Shown here piece by piece: positions 24,259 to 32,537 of a DNA stretch of 46,930 nt (within the stretch, counting starts at the first letter, position 1; each line of letters begins with the position of its first letter). The position numbers and the translations under genes are program-made. The notes under the pieces are model-generated. The model saw only the letters and a program-made list of their open reading frames with translations. It had not been told where the DNA came from and did no database searches. This DNA comes from Deltaproteobacteria bacterium. GTDB taxonomy: Bacteria > Desulfobacterota > Deferrisomatia > Deferrisomatales > JACRMM01. Where the stretch lies: the NCBI GenBank assembly GCA_016214985.1, contig JACRMM010000045.1:1-46930 (forward strand), given 5' to 3'.

Positions 24259-26541
24259 TCAGGTGGGTCTCCGGGCGCCCCAGTAGACCCGCCAGGTTGC
24301 GATGGACAGGGGAACGGCGCCGAGCACGATGAACACGAGGTCGGCCGGCATCCGGAGCCACTCGATCGTTCGCGCCAGACCCTGGTTGGCGAACTCGGCT
24401 CCGCGGCCGTGCCAGTACCCGTTGCGCAGCACGTCGAGCAGTTGGAGCACGCCCCCGGGGAAGAGGCTCGTGACGACCATCAGCGCGAGCCCGACGTTGA
24501 GACCCCAGAAGGAGACCCGGACGTACCCCTCGGTGCGCTGCCAGAGCTCCTCGGAAGCGGCCTGGCGCAGAGCGAAGACCAGGAGAGCGAGCGCCAGCAT
24601 CCCGAAGGCGCCCATGAGCGCTGCATGGCCGTGGTTCGGGGTGAGCATCGTGCCCACCTCGAAGTAGCTCACGATCGGCAGGTTGATGAGGAACCCGAAC
24701 ACGCCGGCACCTACGAAGTTCCAGAAGCCCACGGCCATGAGAAAGTAGAAGGTCCAGCGGTGGGGCAGCGACACGTTCTGGCCGCACTCGTCGCAGCGGC
24801 CGCGCGTGAGGCTGATGAAGTCCCAGGCGTCGAGGGTGAGCAGGGTCAGCGGAACGACCTCGAGGGCCGAGAACACGGCAGAGAGCGCGAGCGCCGCCTG
24901 CGACTGGCCGGTCCAATACCAGTGGTGACCCGTGCCCACGATCCCGCCGCCGAGGAAGAGGATGGCATCGAGGTACACGACCCGCGTCGCGGTGAGCCGC
25001 GTCACGAGCCCGAGCTTGTAGAAGAGCACCGCCACCATCACCGTCGCGAAGAGCTCGAAGAAGCCCTCGACCCAGAGGTGGATGATCCAGAAGCGCCAGT
25101 TGTCGACGATTGTGAAGTGGGTGCGGGAGCCGAAGAGGAACGCCGGCAGGTAGAAGAGCGGGATCGTCAACGCCGCGGCGAGGAACAGGCGGGCGAGCTC
25201 GCGCTGCTCGGGGTCGGCGAGGCCGGGCCGCGTGGCGCGGTAGAGGAGGAAGAGCCAGAAGAGGAGGCCCGCGGCCAGTGCCAGCTGCCAGAGCCGGCCC
25301 AGGTCCAGGTACTCCCAGCCCTGGTGTCCCAGCCAGAACCAGGCGCTCCCGAGAAGGCCTCGGACGCCGGCCGCCTCGCCGAGGAGACTTCCTCCGACGA
25401 CCACCACGAGGGCCGTGAAGAGGACGTTCATGGCCGGCACTTGGCCCCGGGGTTCTTCAGTGCCCCAGGTCGAGGAGAGGAAGAGGCCGCCGGCCACGTA
25501 CGCGGTGGCGATCCAGAAGAGGGCGAGCTGCAGGTGCCAGGTGCGCAAGAGTTGGCTCGGCAGGAGCGCAGAGAGGTCGATGCCGTAGAAGGTGCCGGGG
25601 TCTGCGCGGTAGTGGGCCACAGCCCCGCCCACGAGGACCTGGACGAGGAAGAGGAGCGCCACGGCGAGAAAGTACTTGAGCGTGGCCCTCTGGATGGGCG
25701 TTGCCCGGCCTGGCAGGAACTCGGGGTGGACATGGGGGCTCGCCGGCTGATTCTTCCAGCCCAGGTAGTCGAACCGCCCGAAGGCGACGAGAACGAGCGC
25801 GGTGCCCCCGAGCAGGGCGATGAGGCTCAGCGCGCTCCATAGGTATGTGCCGGCCGAGGGGGTGTTGCCCACCCTCGGGTCGTAGGGGAAGTTGTTCGTG
25901 TACGAGAAAGGCTGCCCGGGGCGGTTCGCGACCGAGGCCCACGCCGTCCAGGCGAAGAACGCCGTGAGCGACCGGACCTCTCGAGGGTCGGTCACGTACC
26001 GCGCGGGCAGGCCGCGGCTCACTGTGGGCGTCGCGAAGTACGCCTGCCAGCGGCCAATCTGATCCTCGAACGACGACGCCTCGGCCTGCGTGAGCGCGAG
26101 GGTCCGGGCGTTGGGATCGTAGCGGTTCTCCTTGAGGACCCGCTGGACTTCAGCCCCGACCGCCTCGCGCTCCTCGGCGGTCAGGACGTTCGAGCCCTTC
26201 GCGAAGCGCTGCCGGGCGACCCACTCGGTGGTGTCGATCTGGAGCCGGTGGAGGTACTCGGCCGAGAAATCGGGCCCGAGGTACGCGCCGTGGCCCCAGA
26301 TCGTCCCGTTCTCCATGAGGCCCCTGCGCAGGAACACCTCCTGGCCGTCCAGCACCTCCTCCCCGGTGAACACGGTGACGCCGCCGGGCCCCAGGGCGCG
26401 CTCCGGGATCGGGGGCGCGACCTTGTAGCTCTGGGCCGACACCCACCCGAGGACGGTGAAGCCGACGACCAGGATCAGGGCAACGCCTCGTCGCCACCAG
26501 GGGGACAGCTCCGAGGTTGAAGGGGCGAGCGTCGGGTCCAT
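24259..26541 (-). CDS. norZ: Quinol-dependent nitric oxide reductase (qNOR)
   Basis: A 760-residue single-subunit NO reductase. The N-terminal extension replaces NorC: helix near 16-35, then a soluble domain to about residue 220 (FLRRGLMENGTIWGHGAYLGPDFSAEYLHR). The heme-copper-type core of about 12 helices carries RTWHLQLALFWIATA, HLWVEGFFELF, GTGHHWYWTGQ (heme and FeB histidines), ALEVVPL with a conserved Glu, and LTPNHGHAALMG. A CDECG insertion lies in a loop before PHRWTFYF. It reduces 2 NO to N2O with quinol at the cytoplasmic membrane. AAGGAAGG precedes the ATG. It sits 54 bases behind a TetR gene and 34 before the HlyD gene. Confidence 0.95.
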   Translation of the reverse strand: MDPTLAPSTSELSPWWRRGVALILVVGFTVLGWVSAQSYKVAPPIPERALGPGGVTVFTGEEVLDGQEVFLRRGLMENGTIWGHGAYLGPDFSAEYLHRLQIDTTEWVARQRFAKGSNVLTAEEREAVGAEVQRVLKENRYDPNARTLALTQAEASSFEDQIGRWQAYFATPTVSRGLPARYVTDPREVRSLTAFFAWTAWASVANRPGQPFSYTNNFPYDPRVGNTPSAGTYLWSALSLIALLGGTALVLVAFGRFDYLGWKNQPASPHVHPEFLPGRATPIQRATLKYFLAVALLFLVQVLVGGAVAHYRADPGTFYGIDLSALLPSQLLRTWHLQLALFWIATAYVAGGLFLSSTWGTEEPRGQVPAMNVLFTALVVVVGGSLLGEAAGVRGLLGSAWFWLGHQGWEYLDLGRLWQLALAAGLLFWLFLLYRATRPGLADPEQRELARLFLAAALTIPLFYLPAFLFGSRTHFTIVDNWRFWIIHLWVEGFFELFATVMVAVLFYKLGLVTRLTATRVVYLDAILFLGGGIVGTGHHWYWTGQSQAALALSAVFSALEVVPLTLLTLDAWDFISLTRGRCDECGQNVSLPHRWTFYFLMAVGFWNFVGAGVFGFLINLPIVSYFEVGTMLTPNHGHAALMGAFGMLALALLVFALRQAASEELWQRTEGYVRVSFWGLNVGLALMVVTSLFPGGVLQLLDVLRNGYWHGRGAEFANQGLARTIEWLRMPADLVFIVLGAVPLSIATWRVYWGARRPT

Positions 26542-26595
26542 GGGAGCCTTCCTTTCGCGGAGTGGTGGGCAGCCGGGGGAGCGGGCCGCCGAAGG

Positions 26596-27237
26596 TCAAC
26601 GAACCGAGGGCTTCGAGCCGCCGCCGCGGGTTCGAGGGCGCGCCGGCGCGGCACCCCGGGCGAAGACCTCCCAGGCCTGCGGCAGGTGCCGGGAGGGGTC
26701 AAAGGCTCCGCCGGAGAGCTGCCAGAGGATCGCGGGCGCCTGGAGGAGGCCGAGGAAGCACAAGGACAGGACGTCGGCGTCCAGGTCGGGATTGATGGAG
26801 CCTGTCTCTTGACCCTCGCGCACGAGCCGTGCGACGCCGGCGAGGTAGGTCTGCACGAAGCCGTACACCCGGGCCCGGCGCTCGGGGTGGCCGCCGAACA
26901 CCTCCCCGGACAGCACGACCCGCGGGATGGCCCGGTTTTCGCCGATGAAGCCCGCGTGGAGGAAGAGGAGCCGCCTCAGCCGCTCCAGGGGGTCGTCTCC
27001 CCCGGCCGATGCGGCCGCACCCAGGGCGAGCAGCCGCTCGCCGACCAGCGCCAGGGCGGCGTCGACGACCTCGTCCTTGCTGCGAAAGTGCCGATAGATG
27101 GCCGAAGGCACGAGGCCGACGCGGCGGGCGACCGCGGCGAGGCCGAGGCGCCGAAGCCCGCTCTCTGCGATGAGCTCAAGCGCGGCCTGGGCCAGTTGCT
27201 CTCGGCGCACGTCGGTATCGAGCTTCTCCGTGGCCAT
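26596..27237 (-). CDS. TetR-family transcriptional regulator
   Basis: A 213-residue TetR repressor: an N-terminal helix-turn-helix (REQLAQAALELIAESGLRRL, then VARRVGLVPSAIYRHFRSKDEVVDAAL, about 13-65) and a ligand-binding C-terminal domain with a basic, glycine-rich tail. ATG 27237 has CGGAGGAG just ahead; an upstream in-frame ATG at 27261 lies within the palindromic operator and is less likely. It heads the unit with qNOR, the HlyD adaptor and the ABC exporter and probably represses itself and them through the operator at 27247-27268. Its ligand is unknown. Confidence 0.92.
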   Translation of the reverse strand: MATEKLDTDVRREQLAQAALELIAESGLRRLGLAAVARRVGLVPSAIYRHFRSKDEVVDAALALVGERLLALGAAASAGGDDPLERLRRLLFLHAGFIGENRAIPRVVLSGEVFGGHPERRARVYGFVQTYLAGVARLVREGQETGSINPDLDADVLSLCFLGLLQAPAILWQLSGGAFDPSRHLPQAWEVFARGAAPARPRTRGGGSKPSVR

Positions 27238-27246
27238 GACTCCTCC

Positions 27247-27268
27247 GATGTGAAACTCCATTCACATC
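27247..27268. promoter_or_regulatory. Operator: GATGTGAA-N6-TTCACATC
   Basis: Perfect 8-bp inverted repeat with a 6-base centre, ending 10 bases before the TetR start codon. Size and position fit a TetR-family autoregulatory operator covering the transcription or translation start of the qNOR/exporter unit. Confidence 0.7.
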
Positions 27269-27322
27269 ATCGTCCGGGCCGAAACTGCGGTCAAGGGAGC
27301 GCAGCGTTAGAGTGCCGCGGGC

Positions 27323-27336
27323 TTGACGTGGGTCAA
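27323..27336. promoter_or_regulatory. CRP/FNR-family binding site TTGAC-N4-GTCAA
   Basis: Perfect 5-bp arms with four-base spacing, the layout recognised by FNR/DNR/NnrR/HcpR-type regulators. It is 86 bases upstream of the TetR start, the expected place for activation of the TetR-qNOR unit by a nitric-oxide- or anaerobiosis-responsive regulator. No such regulator is encoded in the window. Confidence 0.55.
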
Positions 27337-27373
27337 GAAGGACCGAAAGGGAACGGGAACGGTCAGGGCCGGG

Positions 27374-27730
27374 TCACGCCCCCCGGGCGGCCCACTTCCG
27401 CAGGCGACCAGCGGCCTCGTCAAGGGTCTGGTCGGTCTTGCAGAAACAGAACCGGAGGAGCCGGCGGCCCTGTTCGCGGCGCGAGAAGAAGCTCGAGCCC
27501 GGCACCGCGGCCACCCTGGCCTCGCGCACGAGTCGAAGCGCGAACGAAGCGTCGTCCTCCGCCGTCAGGTCCGAGATATCGGCCATGGCGTAGTAGGCGC
27601 CCCGGGGCCAGAAGACCTGCAGGCCCACCTCCTCGAGCACGGGCAGGAACCGGTCGCGCTTGGCCCGGTAGAGAGCCGCGAGTCCGACGTAGTAGTCCTC
27701 CGGAAGGGCGAAGGCGGTGACGCCGGCTTC
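27374..27730 (-). pseudogene. Aminotransferase, C-terminal part after an in-frame amber codon
   Basis: Same reading frame as the gene at 27731-28555, separated from it only by the TAG at 27733-27731. It encodes the remaining 118 residues of a class I/II aminotransferase, beginning EAGVTAFALPEDYY, with FWPRGAYYAMADIS and the family-typical end GSSFFSRREQGRRLLRFCFCK (small domain with the carboxylate-binding Arg). It has no good ribosome site of its own. Without readthrough this part is probably not made. Confidence 0.8.
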
Positions 27731-28555
27731 CTAGAGGGGCGCCGCGGCGCCCACGGTGAGGAAGTCGTGAACCTTGCGGATGCCGGCCGTGAGGGCGGGC
27801 GGGGCGATGGCGTAGCCGATCCGCCAGCCCGTGACCGAGTACGTCTTGCTCATTCCGTTTACGGTCACCGTGCGCTCCCACATGCCCGGAAGGGTAGCCA
27901 GGGCCGTGTGGCCCGCGCCGTCGAAGGTGATGTGCTCGTAGATCTCGTCCGTCAGAGCCACGGCGTCGAACTCCCGACACAGGCCCGCCACGGCCTCAAG
28001 TTCTTCGGCCGAAAATACCTTGCCGGTCGGGTTGTTCGGTGTGTTCAGGATGATCGCGCGTGTCCTCGGGCCGAAGGCGGCCCGGAGCTCCTCGGGGTCG
28101 AAGGCCCACTCGGTGCTCTGACCCCTGCCGAGGGGCCGAAGCGGGACGTACTGGGGCACCGCGCCGCACAGGACGGCGTCGGGGCCGTAGTTTTCGTAGA
28201 ACGGCTCAAAGACCACGACCTCGTCGCCCGGGTCCACCAGAGCCAGGAGGCTCGCGATCATGGCCTCGGTGGAGCCGCAGGTGACGGTGATCTCAGTTTC
28301 GGGGTCGACCTCTCGCCCCAGGAACCGGCGGGTCTTCGCGGCCAGAGCGTGTCGGAACGCCTGCGCGCCCCAGGTGATCGCGTACTGGTTCACGTCGGCC
28401 TGGATGGCCCGGCAGGCCGCGTCCTTGAGCTCCTGGGCGCAGGGGAAGTCCGGGAATCCCTGGGCGAGATTCACCGCGCCGTGGGTGAGCGCGTGGCGGG
28501 TCATCTCGCGGATGATGGACTCCTGGAAGCTCTGGGCCTTGATGGACGTGAGCAC
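27731..28555 (-). CDS. Class I/II aminotransferase, cut by an in-frame TAG
   Basis: 274 residues of a PLP-dependent fold-type I aminotransferase (aspartate/kynurenine aminotransferase-like). Visible: NLAQGFPDFPC near 29-39, Y and W residues of the substrate pocket, ILNTPNNPTGKVFS, LTDEIYEH with the PLP-binding Asp and Tyr, and VNGMSKTYSVTGWRIGY with the Schiff-base Lys. It ends ...GAAAPL at TAG, where homologues usually continue with Gln-Glu; CAG to TAG would explain this. The remaining third follows in the same frame. It is either a recent pseudogene, a sequence error, or a suppressed amber. Several intact genes in the window end in TAG, so general readthrough is unlikely. Confidence 0.85.
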   Translation of the reverse strand: MLTSIKAQSFQESIIREMTRHALTHGAVNLAQGFPDFPCAQELKDAACRAIQADVNQYAITWGAQAFRHALAAKTRRFLGREVDPETEITVTCGSTEAMIASLLALVDPGDEVVVFEPFYENYGPDAVLCGAVPQYVPLRPLGRGQSTEWAFDPEELRAAFGPRTRAIILNTPNNPTGKVFSAEELEAVAGLCREFDAVALTDEIYEHITFDGAGHTALATLPGMWERTVTVNGMSKTYSVTGWRIGYAIAPPALTAGIRKVHDFLTVGAAAPL

Positions 28556-28633
28556 GGCGGCCTCCTCTCGGCGAAAACGGGCAGGGAGACGCCACCGTAG
28601 CCAAGGCAGCCTGCTGACTCAAGGGGTTTGCGC

Positions 28634-28662
28634 TTGTCCAGCCGGGCATCCTGTGTTAGTCT
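28634..28662 (+). promoter_or_regulatory. Possible promoter for the DUF1844-PATAN cluster
   Basis: TTGTCC, a 17-base spacer, TAGTCT, about 60 bases before the DUF1844 start in the divergent region with the aminotransferase gene. Moderate match only. Confidence 0.3.
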
Positions 28663-28721
28663 TCGCAACCGATTGAAATTCATCGGCAATTCCACGTAGA
28701 GGGGGATCGGTGGAGGTCGCC

Positions 28722-29093
28722 ATGGTTCAGCGCGGCGAGGGGTTTACGGTTCAAGATCCTCAAGGGCTCAACCTCGAGGGCGAACCTGCCGACAAGACGG
28801 GGAGAACGGCTACCCCGAATGCTTGCGGGCCGCCGAGATCCGGGTCTCTGCCTCCGGTGGACTTCGAGGGCTTCCTGCTGGGCCTCGGGCAGACGGCTCT
28901 CGTGCACCTCGGCGAGATGCCGGAGCCGCAGAGCGGAGCCCGTTGCCCGGACCTGGAGCAGGCCCGCCACACCATCGACCTGCTGGACCTGCTCGAGGCC
29001 AAGACGAGGGGCAACCTGTCGGAAGAGGAGTCGACCCTGTTGCAGTATCTCCTGAGCGACCTGAAGCTGCGATACGTCCGGTTGACGAGATGA
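28722..29093 (+). CDS. DUF1844 family protein
   Basis: A 123-residue protein. The C-terminal two thirds match DUF1844: VDFEGFLLGLGQTALVHLGEMP, then LEQARHTIDLLDLLEAKTRGNL and EEESTLLQYLLSDLKLRYV. The N-terminal 45 residues are low-complexity and polar. The biochemical role of the family is not known. ATG 28722 has GGAGG five bases ahead; GTG 28710 is an alternative. It is the first gene of a rightward cluster with membrane TPR and PATAN proteins. No signal peptide or membrane helix. Confidence 0.85.
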   Translation: MVQRGEGFTVQDPQGLNLEGEPADKTGRTATPNACGPPRSGSLPPVDFEGFLLGLGQTALVHLGEMPEPQSGARCPDLEQARHTIDLLDLLEAKTRGNLSEEESTLLQYLLSDLKLRYVRLTR

Positions 29094-29142
29094 CCCAAGC
29101 GGTCCGCGACCTGCCCGAAGGGAGCCGGCCATCGCCTCCCTG

Positions 29143-30945
29143 GTGAGCCGTTGGGGGTTCGTCGGGGTTCTGGTCAGTGGCCTCGTGACAGGCGTGTCCT
29201 GGGCGGCTCCCCCAGCGTCGTGGGTGAAGGCGGGTCACGACCGGACCGCCCGGGAGGCCTTGTCCCAGGCGGTTGCCGCCGAGCGGTTTCGCGGGGCCTT
29301 CGGTGACATGGTTCCACTCTCGACGGCGCTCCTCGAGACATCCCGGGAAGCGTCGGGGGAGGCCTCGCTGGCGTTCGCGGATCTGGCGGCCGAAGCCGCG
29401 CCGAGGGATCCGAGACCGCGCGCCCGACTCCTGTCCCCGGCGCTCGTTGCGCAGCGGACGTCGGGCGCGGCTCTCCGGGATCTGTGGGCCCTGGCGGCTT
29501 CCCTGGTCTCCGACCCGTGGCTCCAGGTGGGGATCATCCTGCGGCTCGCCGTCGTTGCCTGGGCGGCCGCCGTGCTCTCGGCAGTGGCCCTTGCCGTGGC
29601 AGCAGCCCCGGCCTGCGGAGCGCTGCTCCTGCACGACTACTCGGATGCTTTTCCCAGACCGCTGCGGCGCTTCACCCCGCTGGCGTTTGCCGTCGTCGTG
29701 GCGGTCGTCCTCAGGGGGACCGGCGCCGGTGTGGGTTTCTTCGGCGGGGTCGTCGCGCTCGCCCTGTGCGCCTACCTGGGCCCGATCGGGCGCTGGGCCC
29801 TCGGAATTTCGCTGGGGTTCGCGTGTCTGCTGTATCCGAGCCTCGACGGGGCGGCCCGGACGGCTGGCCCGCAGGGCCAGCGGGCGTGGGCGCTCTACCG
29901 CGTGGCCAAGGGCGGCGCGGGCCCGGGGCTCGAGCACGCTCTCAGTCAGGGCGACGGGGGGCGTAGCCCGGATGTTCTGGAGGCGAGGTCGCGGTTGGCC
30001 CAGCGGGCGGGCCGTTACGGCGAGGCCATCGCCTGGCTTCAGCAAGCCTTGGAGGCTGGGGCGCCGGAGGGCGAGGTTCGGCTCGAGATCGGCAACCTTT
30101 TCTTCCTCCAGGGTCGCTTCGCCGAGGCCGCGGCTCAGTACGAGCGCGCGTCGGCGGCCAACCCGAACGACCCGCGCCCGTGGTTGAACCTGCACGTAGT
30201 GAACCTGAAGCGCCTGGCTCTCGCCGAGGCGGATCGAGCGCTCGAACGGGCCCGCGCCCTCGACCCGTCGGCCCTCGAGAGGTTCCAGGAAGGGCAGGGC
30301 AGAGGCGGGGAGCTGCTTCTCCCTGTGATGCCGGGGCTCCGACCCGCGGCGGTCCGGGACGCCCTCTGGAAGCCCCGGACCGGAGGCGACGCCGGCTGGC
30401 CCGAGGCGTTGTGGCAGGCGCTCGTGCTCCCGGTCGCCGCACTGAGGCCCGTGTTCTGGGGAGTGGGGCTCCTCCTCGTTACCACGATGCTGGGTCGCGG
30501 GCGCGCGCAAGGACTCACCCGGCGGTGTCCCTCCTGCGGCGACCGGGTGTGCCCGCGGTGCAGTCGGCGCGTGAAGGGTGCTGACTACTGTCCTGCCTGC
30601 TGGGCGATCCTCACCCAGAAGGACGGCGACTCTGCCGAGCGCGCCCGCCGCCAGCAGGTGATCGCAGCGTGGAGGATCCGTGCGACCGCAGGGCGGCGAG
30701 CGGCCGGGGTGCTCCTTCCGGGGTGGGGCGACGTCGCGTTCGAGGGGGCTGCTTCGTCTCTGGCACTCGGCGTCGCGTGGTCCGTTGCCGGAGGGACGCT
30801 CGTGGCTCATGCTCTCTATCCAGCTCCGCTGCTGCCGTGGGGTGGTCCGGGGTTCCCGTGGGTCGCAGTCCTCCTGCTCGCCGCCACCCACGTCTGGGGC
30901 GCTCGACGGGCACTCGGTCGGCGACTTCCCGCCGGGAGGCGGTGA
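29143..30945 (+). CDS. Membrane protein with TPR repeats and a zinc ribbon
   Basis: A 600-residue protein of unrecognised family. N-terminal signal-like helix (about 5-22); an extracytoplasmic Ala/Arg-rich helical domain to about 120; a cluster of hydrophobic helices at about 127-225; TPR-like repeats at about 283-375 (RYGEAIAWLQQALEAG, GRFAEAAAQYERASAANP, LALAEADRALERARALDP); another helix near 435-458; a treble-Cys zinc ribbon near 464-487 (CPSCGDRVCPRCSRR, then CPAC); and a C-terminal pair of helices. GTG 29143 has only a weak ribosome site, so the start may lie a few codons upstream. The gene is packed between DUF1844 and PATAN genes. Likely a membrane scaffold; function unknown. Confidence 0.75.
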   Translation: MSRWGFVGVLVSGLVTGVSWAAPPASWVKAGHDRTAREALSQAVAAERFRGAFGDMVPLSTALLETSREASGEASLAFADLAAEAAPRDPRPRARLLSPALVAQRTSGAALRDLWALAASLVSDPWLQVGIILRLAVVAWAAAVLSAVALAVAAAPACGALLLHDYSDAFPRPLRRFTPLAFAVVVAVVLRGTGAGVGFFGGVVALALCAYLGPIGRWALGISLGFACLLYPSLDGAARTAGPQGQRAWALYRVAKGGAGPGLEHALSQGDGGRSPDVLEARSRLAQRAGRYGEAIAWLQQALEAGAPEGEVRLEIGNLFFLQGRFAEAAAQYERASAANPNDPRPWLNLHVVNLKRLALAEADRALERARALDPSALERFQEGQGRGGELLLPVMPGLRPAAVRDALWKPRTGGDAGWPEALWQALVLPVAALRPVFWGVGLLLVTTMLGRGRAQGLTRRCPSCGDRVCPRCSRRVKGADYCPACWAILTQKDGDSAERARRQQVIAAWRIRATAGRRAAGVLLPGWGDVAFEGAASSLALGVAWSVAGGTLVAHALYPAPLLPWGGPGFPWVAVLLLAATHVWGARRALGRRLPAGRR

Positions 30946-30948
30946 GCC

Positions 30949-31986
30949 GTGGCACTTCAGGGCACCCTCGAGTCGTTCGGCATCTCCGAGATCTTCCAGC
31001 TCGTCTCCCAGCAGGGCAAGACCGGTACCCTCGAGATCGAAACCGGCGACGGCCTCGCGCGCATCCGATTCCTCGACGGGCGACTGGTCGAGGCCTGGCC
31101 CGACAAGCGAAGCCCCAGCGAGCTCATCGGGGCCCTGCTCGTGCGTGCGGGCGTCGTCAACGAAACCCAGCTCGAGCACGCCCTGATGGTTCAGCGGGAA
31201 AGCCTGAGGCCGCTGGGCGACATCCTGATCCGGATCGGTGCAGTGCGCGTCGCCGAGTTCCAGGAGGTGCTGAGTCTTCAGCACCGTGAGACCGTGTACC
31301 GGTTGCTACGCCTTCGGCGGGGACGCTTCTTCTTCCGCCCCGAGCCCGTGGAGGCGGAGGAGGGGGTCAGTGCCCTCCTCGACGTGGGGACGCTCCTCAT
31401 GGAGGGGTTCCGTCAGATCGACGAGTGGCCGAAGCTGCTCGAGGAGGTTCCAGGCGACGGGCGCGTGTGCCTGCGCACCGACGAGCCGGCGTCGCCGGAC
31501 CTGTCTCGAGACCAAGTGCGGGTCCTCGGGTTGATCGACGGGGTGTCGACGGTGCGGCAGATCGTCGATCGCGCGCGCCTCGGGGAGTTTGCGGCCCGGG
31601 TCGCGCTGCGCTCTCTGCTCGCGGCCGGGCTCGCAGTGCCTGCCGACGTCGTCCGGAACGTTGCGCCGGTCCCGAGGGCCCCACGCCGCGCGGCGGCTCC
31701 GATCCTTGACGTCGGGTTGGCCGTCGTGCTGCTCGCCGCCGCCCTCCTGTCGCTGGGCGTAACCGGTGCCGGAGTTCAGGCGGCGAAGCTCGCGGCCGCC
31801 GCCACGGCGGCGAGGGAAGAGGCCCGAGGCCTCCAAGCGCGCGCCCGGGCCTGGGGGGAGACGGAGCCGCGTGTCTGGCCCTCCGCGACACGGCTCCCTG
31901 TCGCCCGCATGGCACCGGTCTCCGCGGCTCCTCTGCCCGAGGTCCCGCTGTGGCCGGAGCCGGAGGGAGAGGGTGGGCAGCCCTAG
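30949..31986 (+). CDS. PATAN (DUF4388) domain membrane protein
   Basis: A 345-residue protein starting MALQGTLESFGISEIFQLVSQ, the typical DUF4388/PATAN opening, followed by KTGTLEIETGDG and IRFLDGRLVEAW. A second helical region (ELIGALLVRAGVVNETQLEHAL) resembles the PATAN-associated helical repeat, a small winged-helix-like module follows near 185-225 (LGLIDGVSTVRQIVDRA), then one membrane helix near 238-262 and a Pro-rich tail. PATAN proteins are abundant in deltaproteobacteria and often act in protein-protein signalling. GTG 30949 lies three bases after the previous stop with GGGAGG upstream. Confidence 0.85.
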   Translation: MALQGTLESFGISEIFQLVSQQGKTGTLEIETGDGLARIRFLDGRLVEAWPDKRSPSELIGALLVRAGVVNETQLEHALMVQRESLRPLGDILIRIGAVRVAEFQEVLSLQHRETVYRLLRLRRGRFFFRPEPVEAEEGVSALLDVGTLLMEGFRQIDEWPKLLEEVPGDGRVCLRTDEPASPDLSRDQVRVLGLIDGVSTVRQIVDRARLGEFAARVALRSLLAAGLAVPADVVRNVAPVPRAPRRAAAPILDVGLAVVLLAAALLSLGVTGAGVQAAKLAAAATAAREEARGLQARARAWGETEPRVWPSATRLPVARMAPVSAAPLPEVPLWPEPEGEGGQP

Positions 31987-32482
31987 GAGCCGTGTGCTCC
32001 GGCGCCTGCTCGTGCCCTTCGCCGGGGGCCTGGGACTTGCCGTCGCCGTGTCCCTGGGGCTCGATCGCAGCGCGGAGAGGGCACGGCAGCTGGAGCGCGT
32101 TCGTCTGTGGGCGCAGGTCTCGGCACAGGTTGCGGCGCACGACGCTGACGGGTCGACTCGGCCTGGTCACGACGGTGGGGGATCCGGTGCGGGCGTGGCG
32201 GCGCTCCTTCAGGCGGTGGTTCGAACCGACCGGGTCGTCTCTGCGGTCCGAGTGGAGCGACCGGACGGGCGCGTGCTCGGGAGTGCCGGCGCATGGTCGG
32301 ACGCCGAGGGGTGGGAGGATCGCACCTTTGCGCTGCCGTCAGGGCCCGTGCGAGTCCGCCTTGGGTACCGTCTCGGAGCCCCGCCACTCGGCCTGGTCGT
32401 GCGAGCAGCGGTGTGGGCCACGCTCGTGGGCGCGGTGCTGGCCGCGGTCTGGGTGACGGTGTGGTGGTCCCTCCGGGAGTGA
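31973..32482 (+). CDS. Two-helix membrane protein with extracytoplasmic sensor-like domain
   Basis: A 169-residue protein of unknown family. Basic N-terminus (RSRVLRRLL), one helix near 10-30, an extracytoplasmic domain of about 100 residues (AVVRTDRVVSAVRVERPDGRV resembles a PAS/Cache-like strand pattern), and a second helix near 143-163. This is the topology of a sensor input module, but it lacks any kinase, HAMP or GGDEF part. GTG 31973 overlaps the end of the PATAN gene by 14 bases and has GGAGGGAGAGG ahead. An upstream extension of the frame has no coding character. Confidence 0.65.
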   Translation: MGSPRSRVLRRLLVPFAGGLGLAVAVSLGLDRSAERARQLERVRLWAQVSAQVAAHDADGSTRPGHDGGGSGAGVAALLQAVVRTDRVVSAVRVERPDGRVLGSAGAWSDAEGWEDRTFALPSGPVRVRLGYRLGAPPLGLVVRAAVWATLVGAVLAAVWVTVWWSLRE

Positions 32483-32537
32483 CGGGCGCCGCAGCCGAGG
32501 CCGGTGTGCTGCCCGTGGGGCGAGACGGTCTCCCGCG

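Noticed and set aside
27731..27733. Pyrrolysine at the amber codon of the aminotransferase.
   Set aside because: Not a methylamine methyltransferase, the position is usually Gln, and intact neighbours use TAG as a stop.
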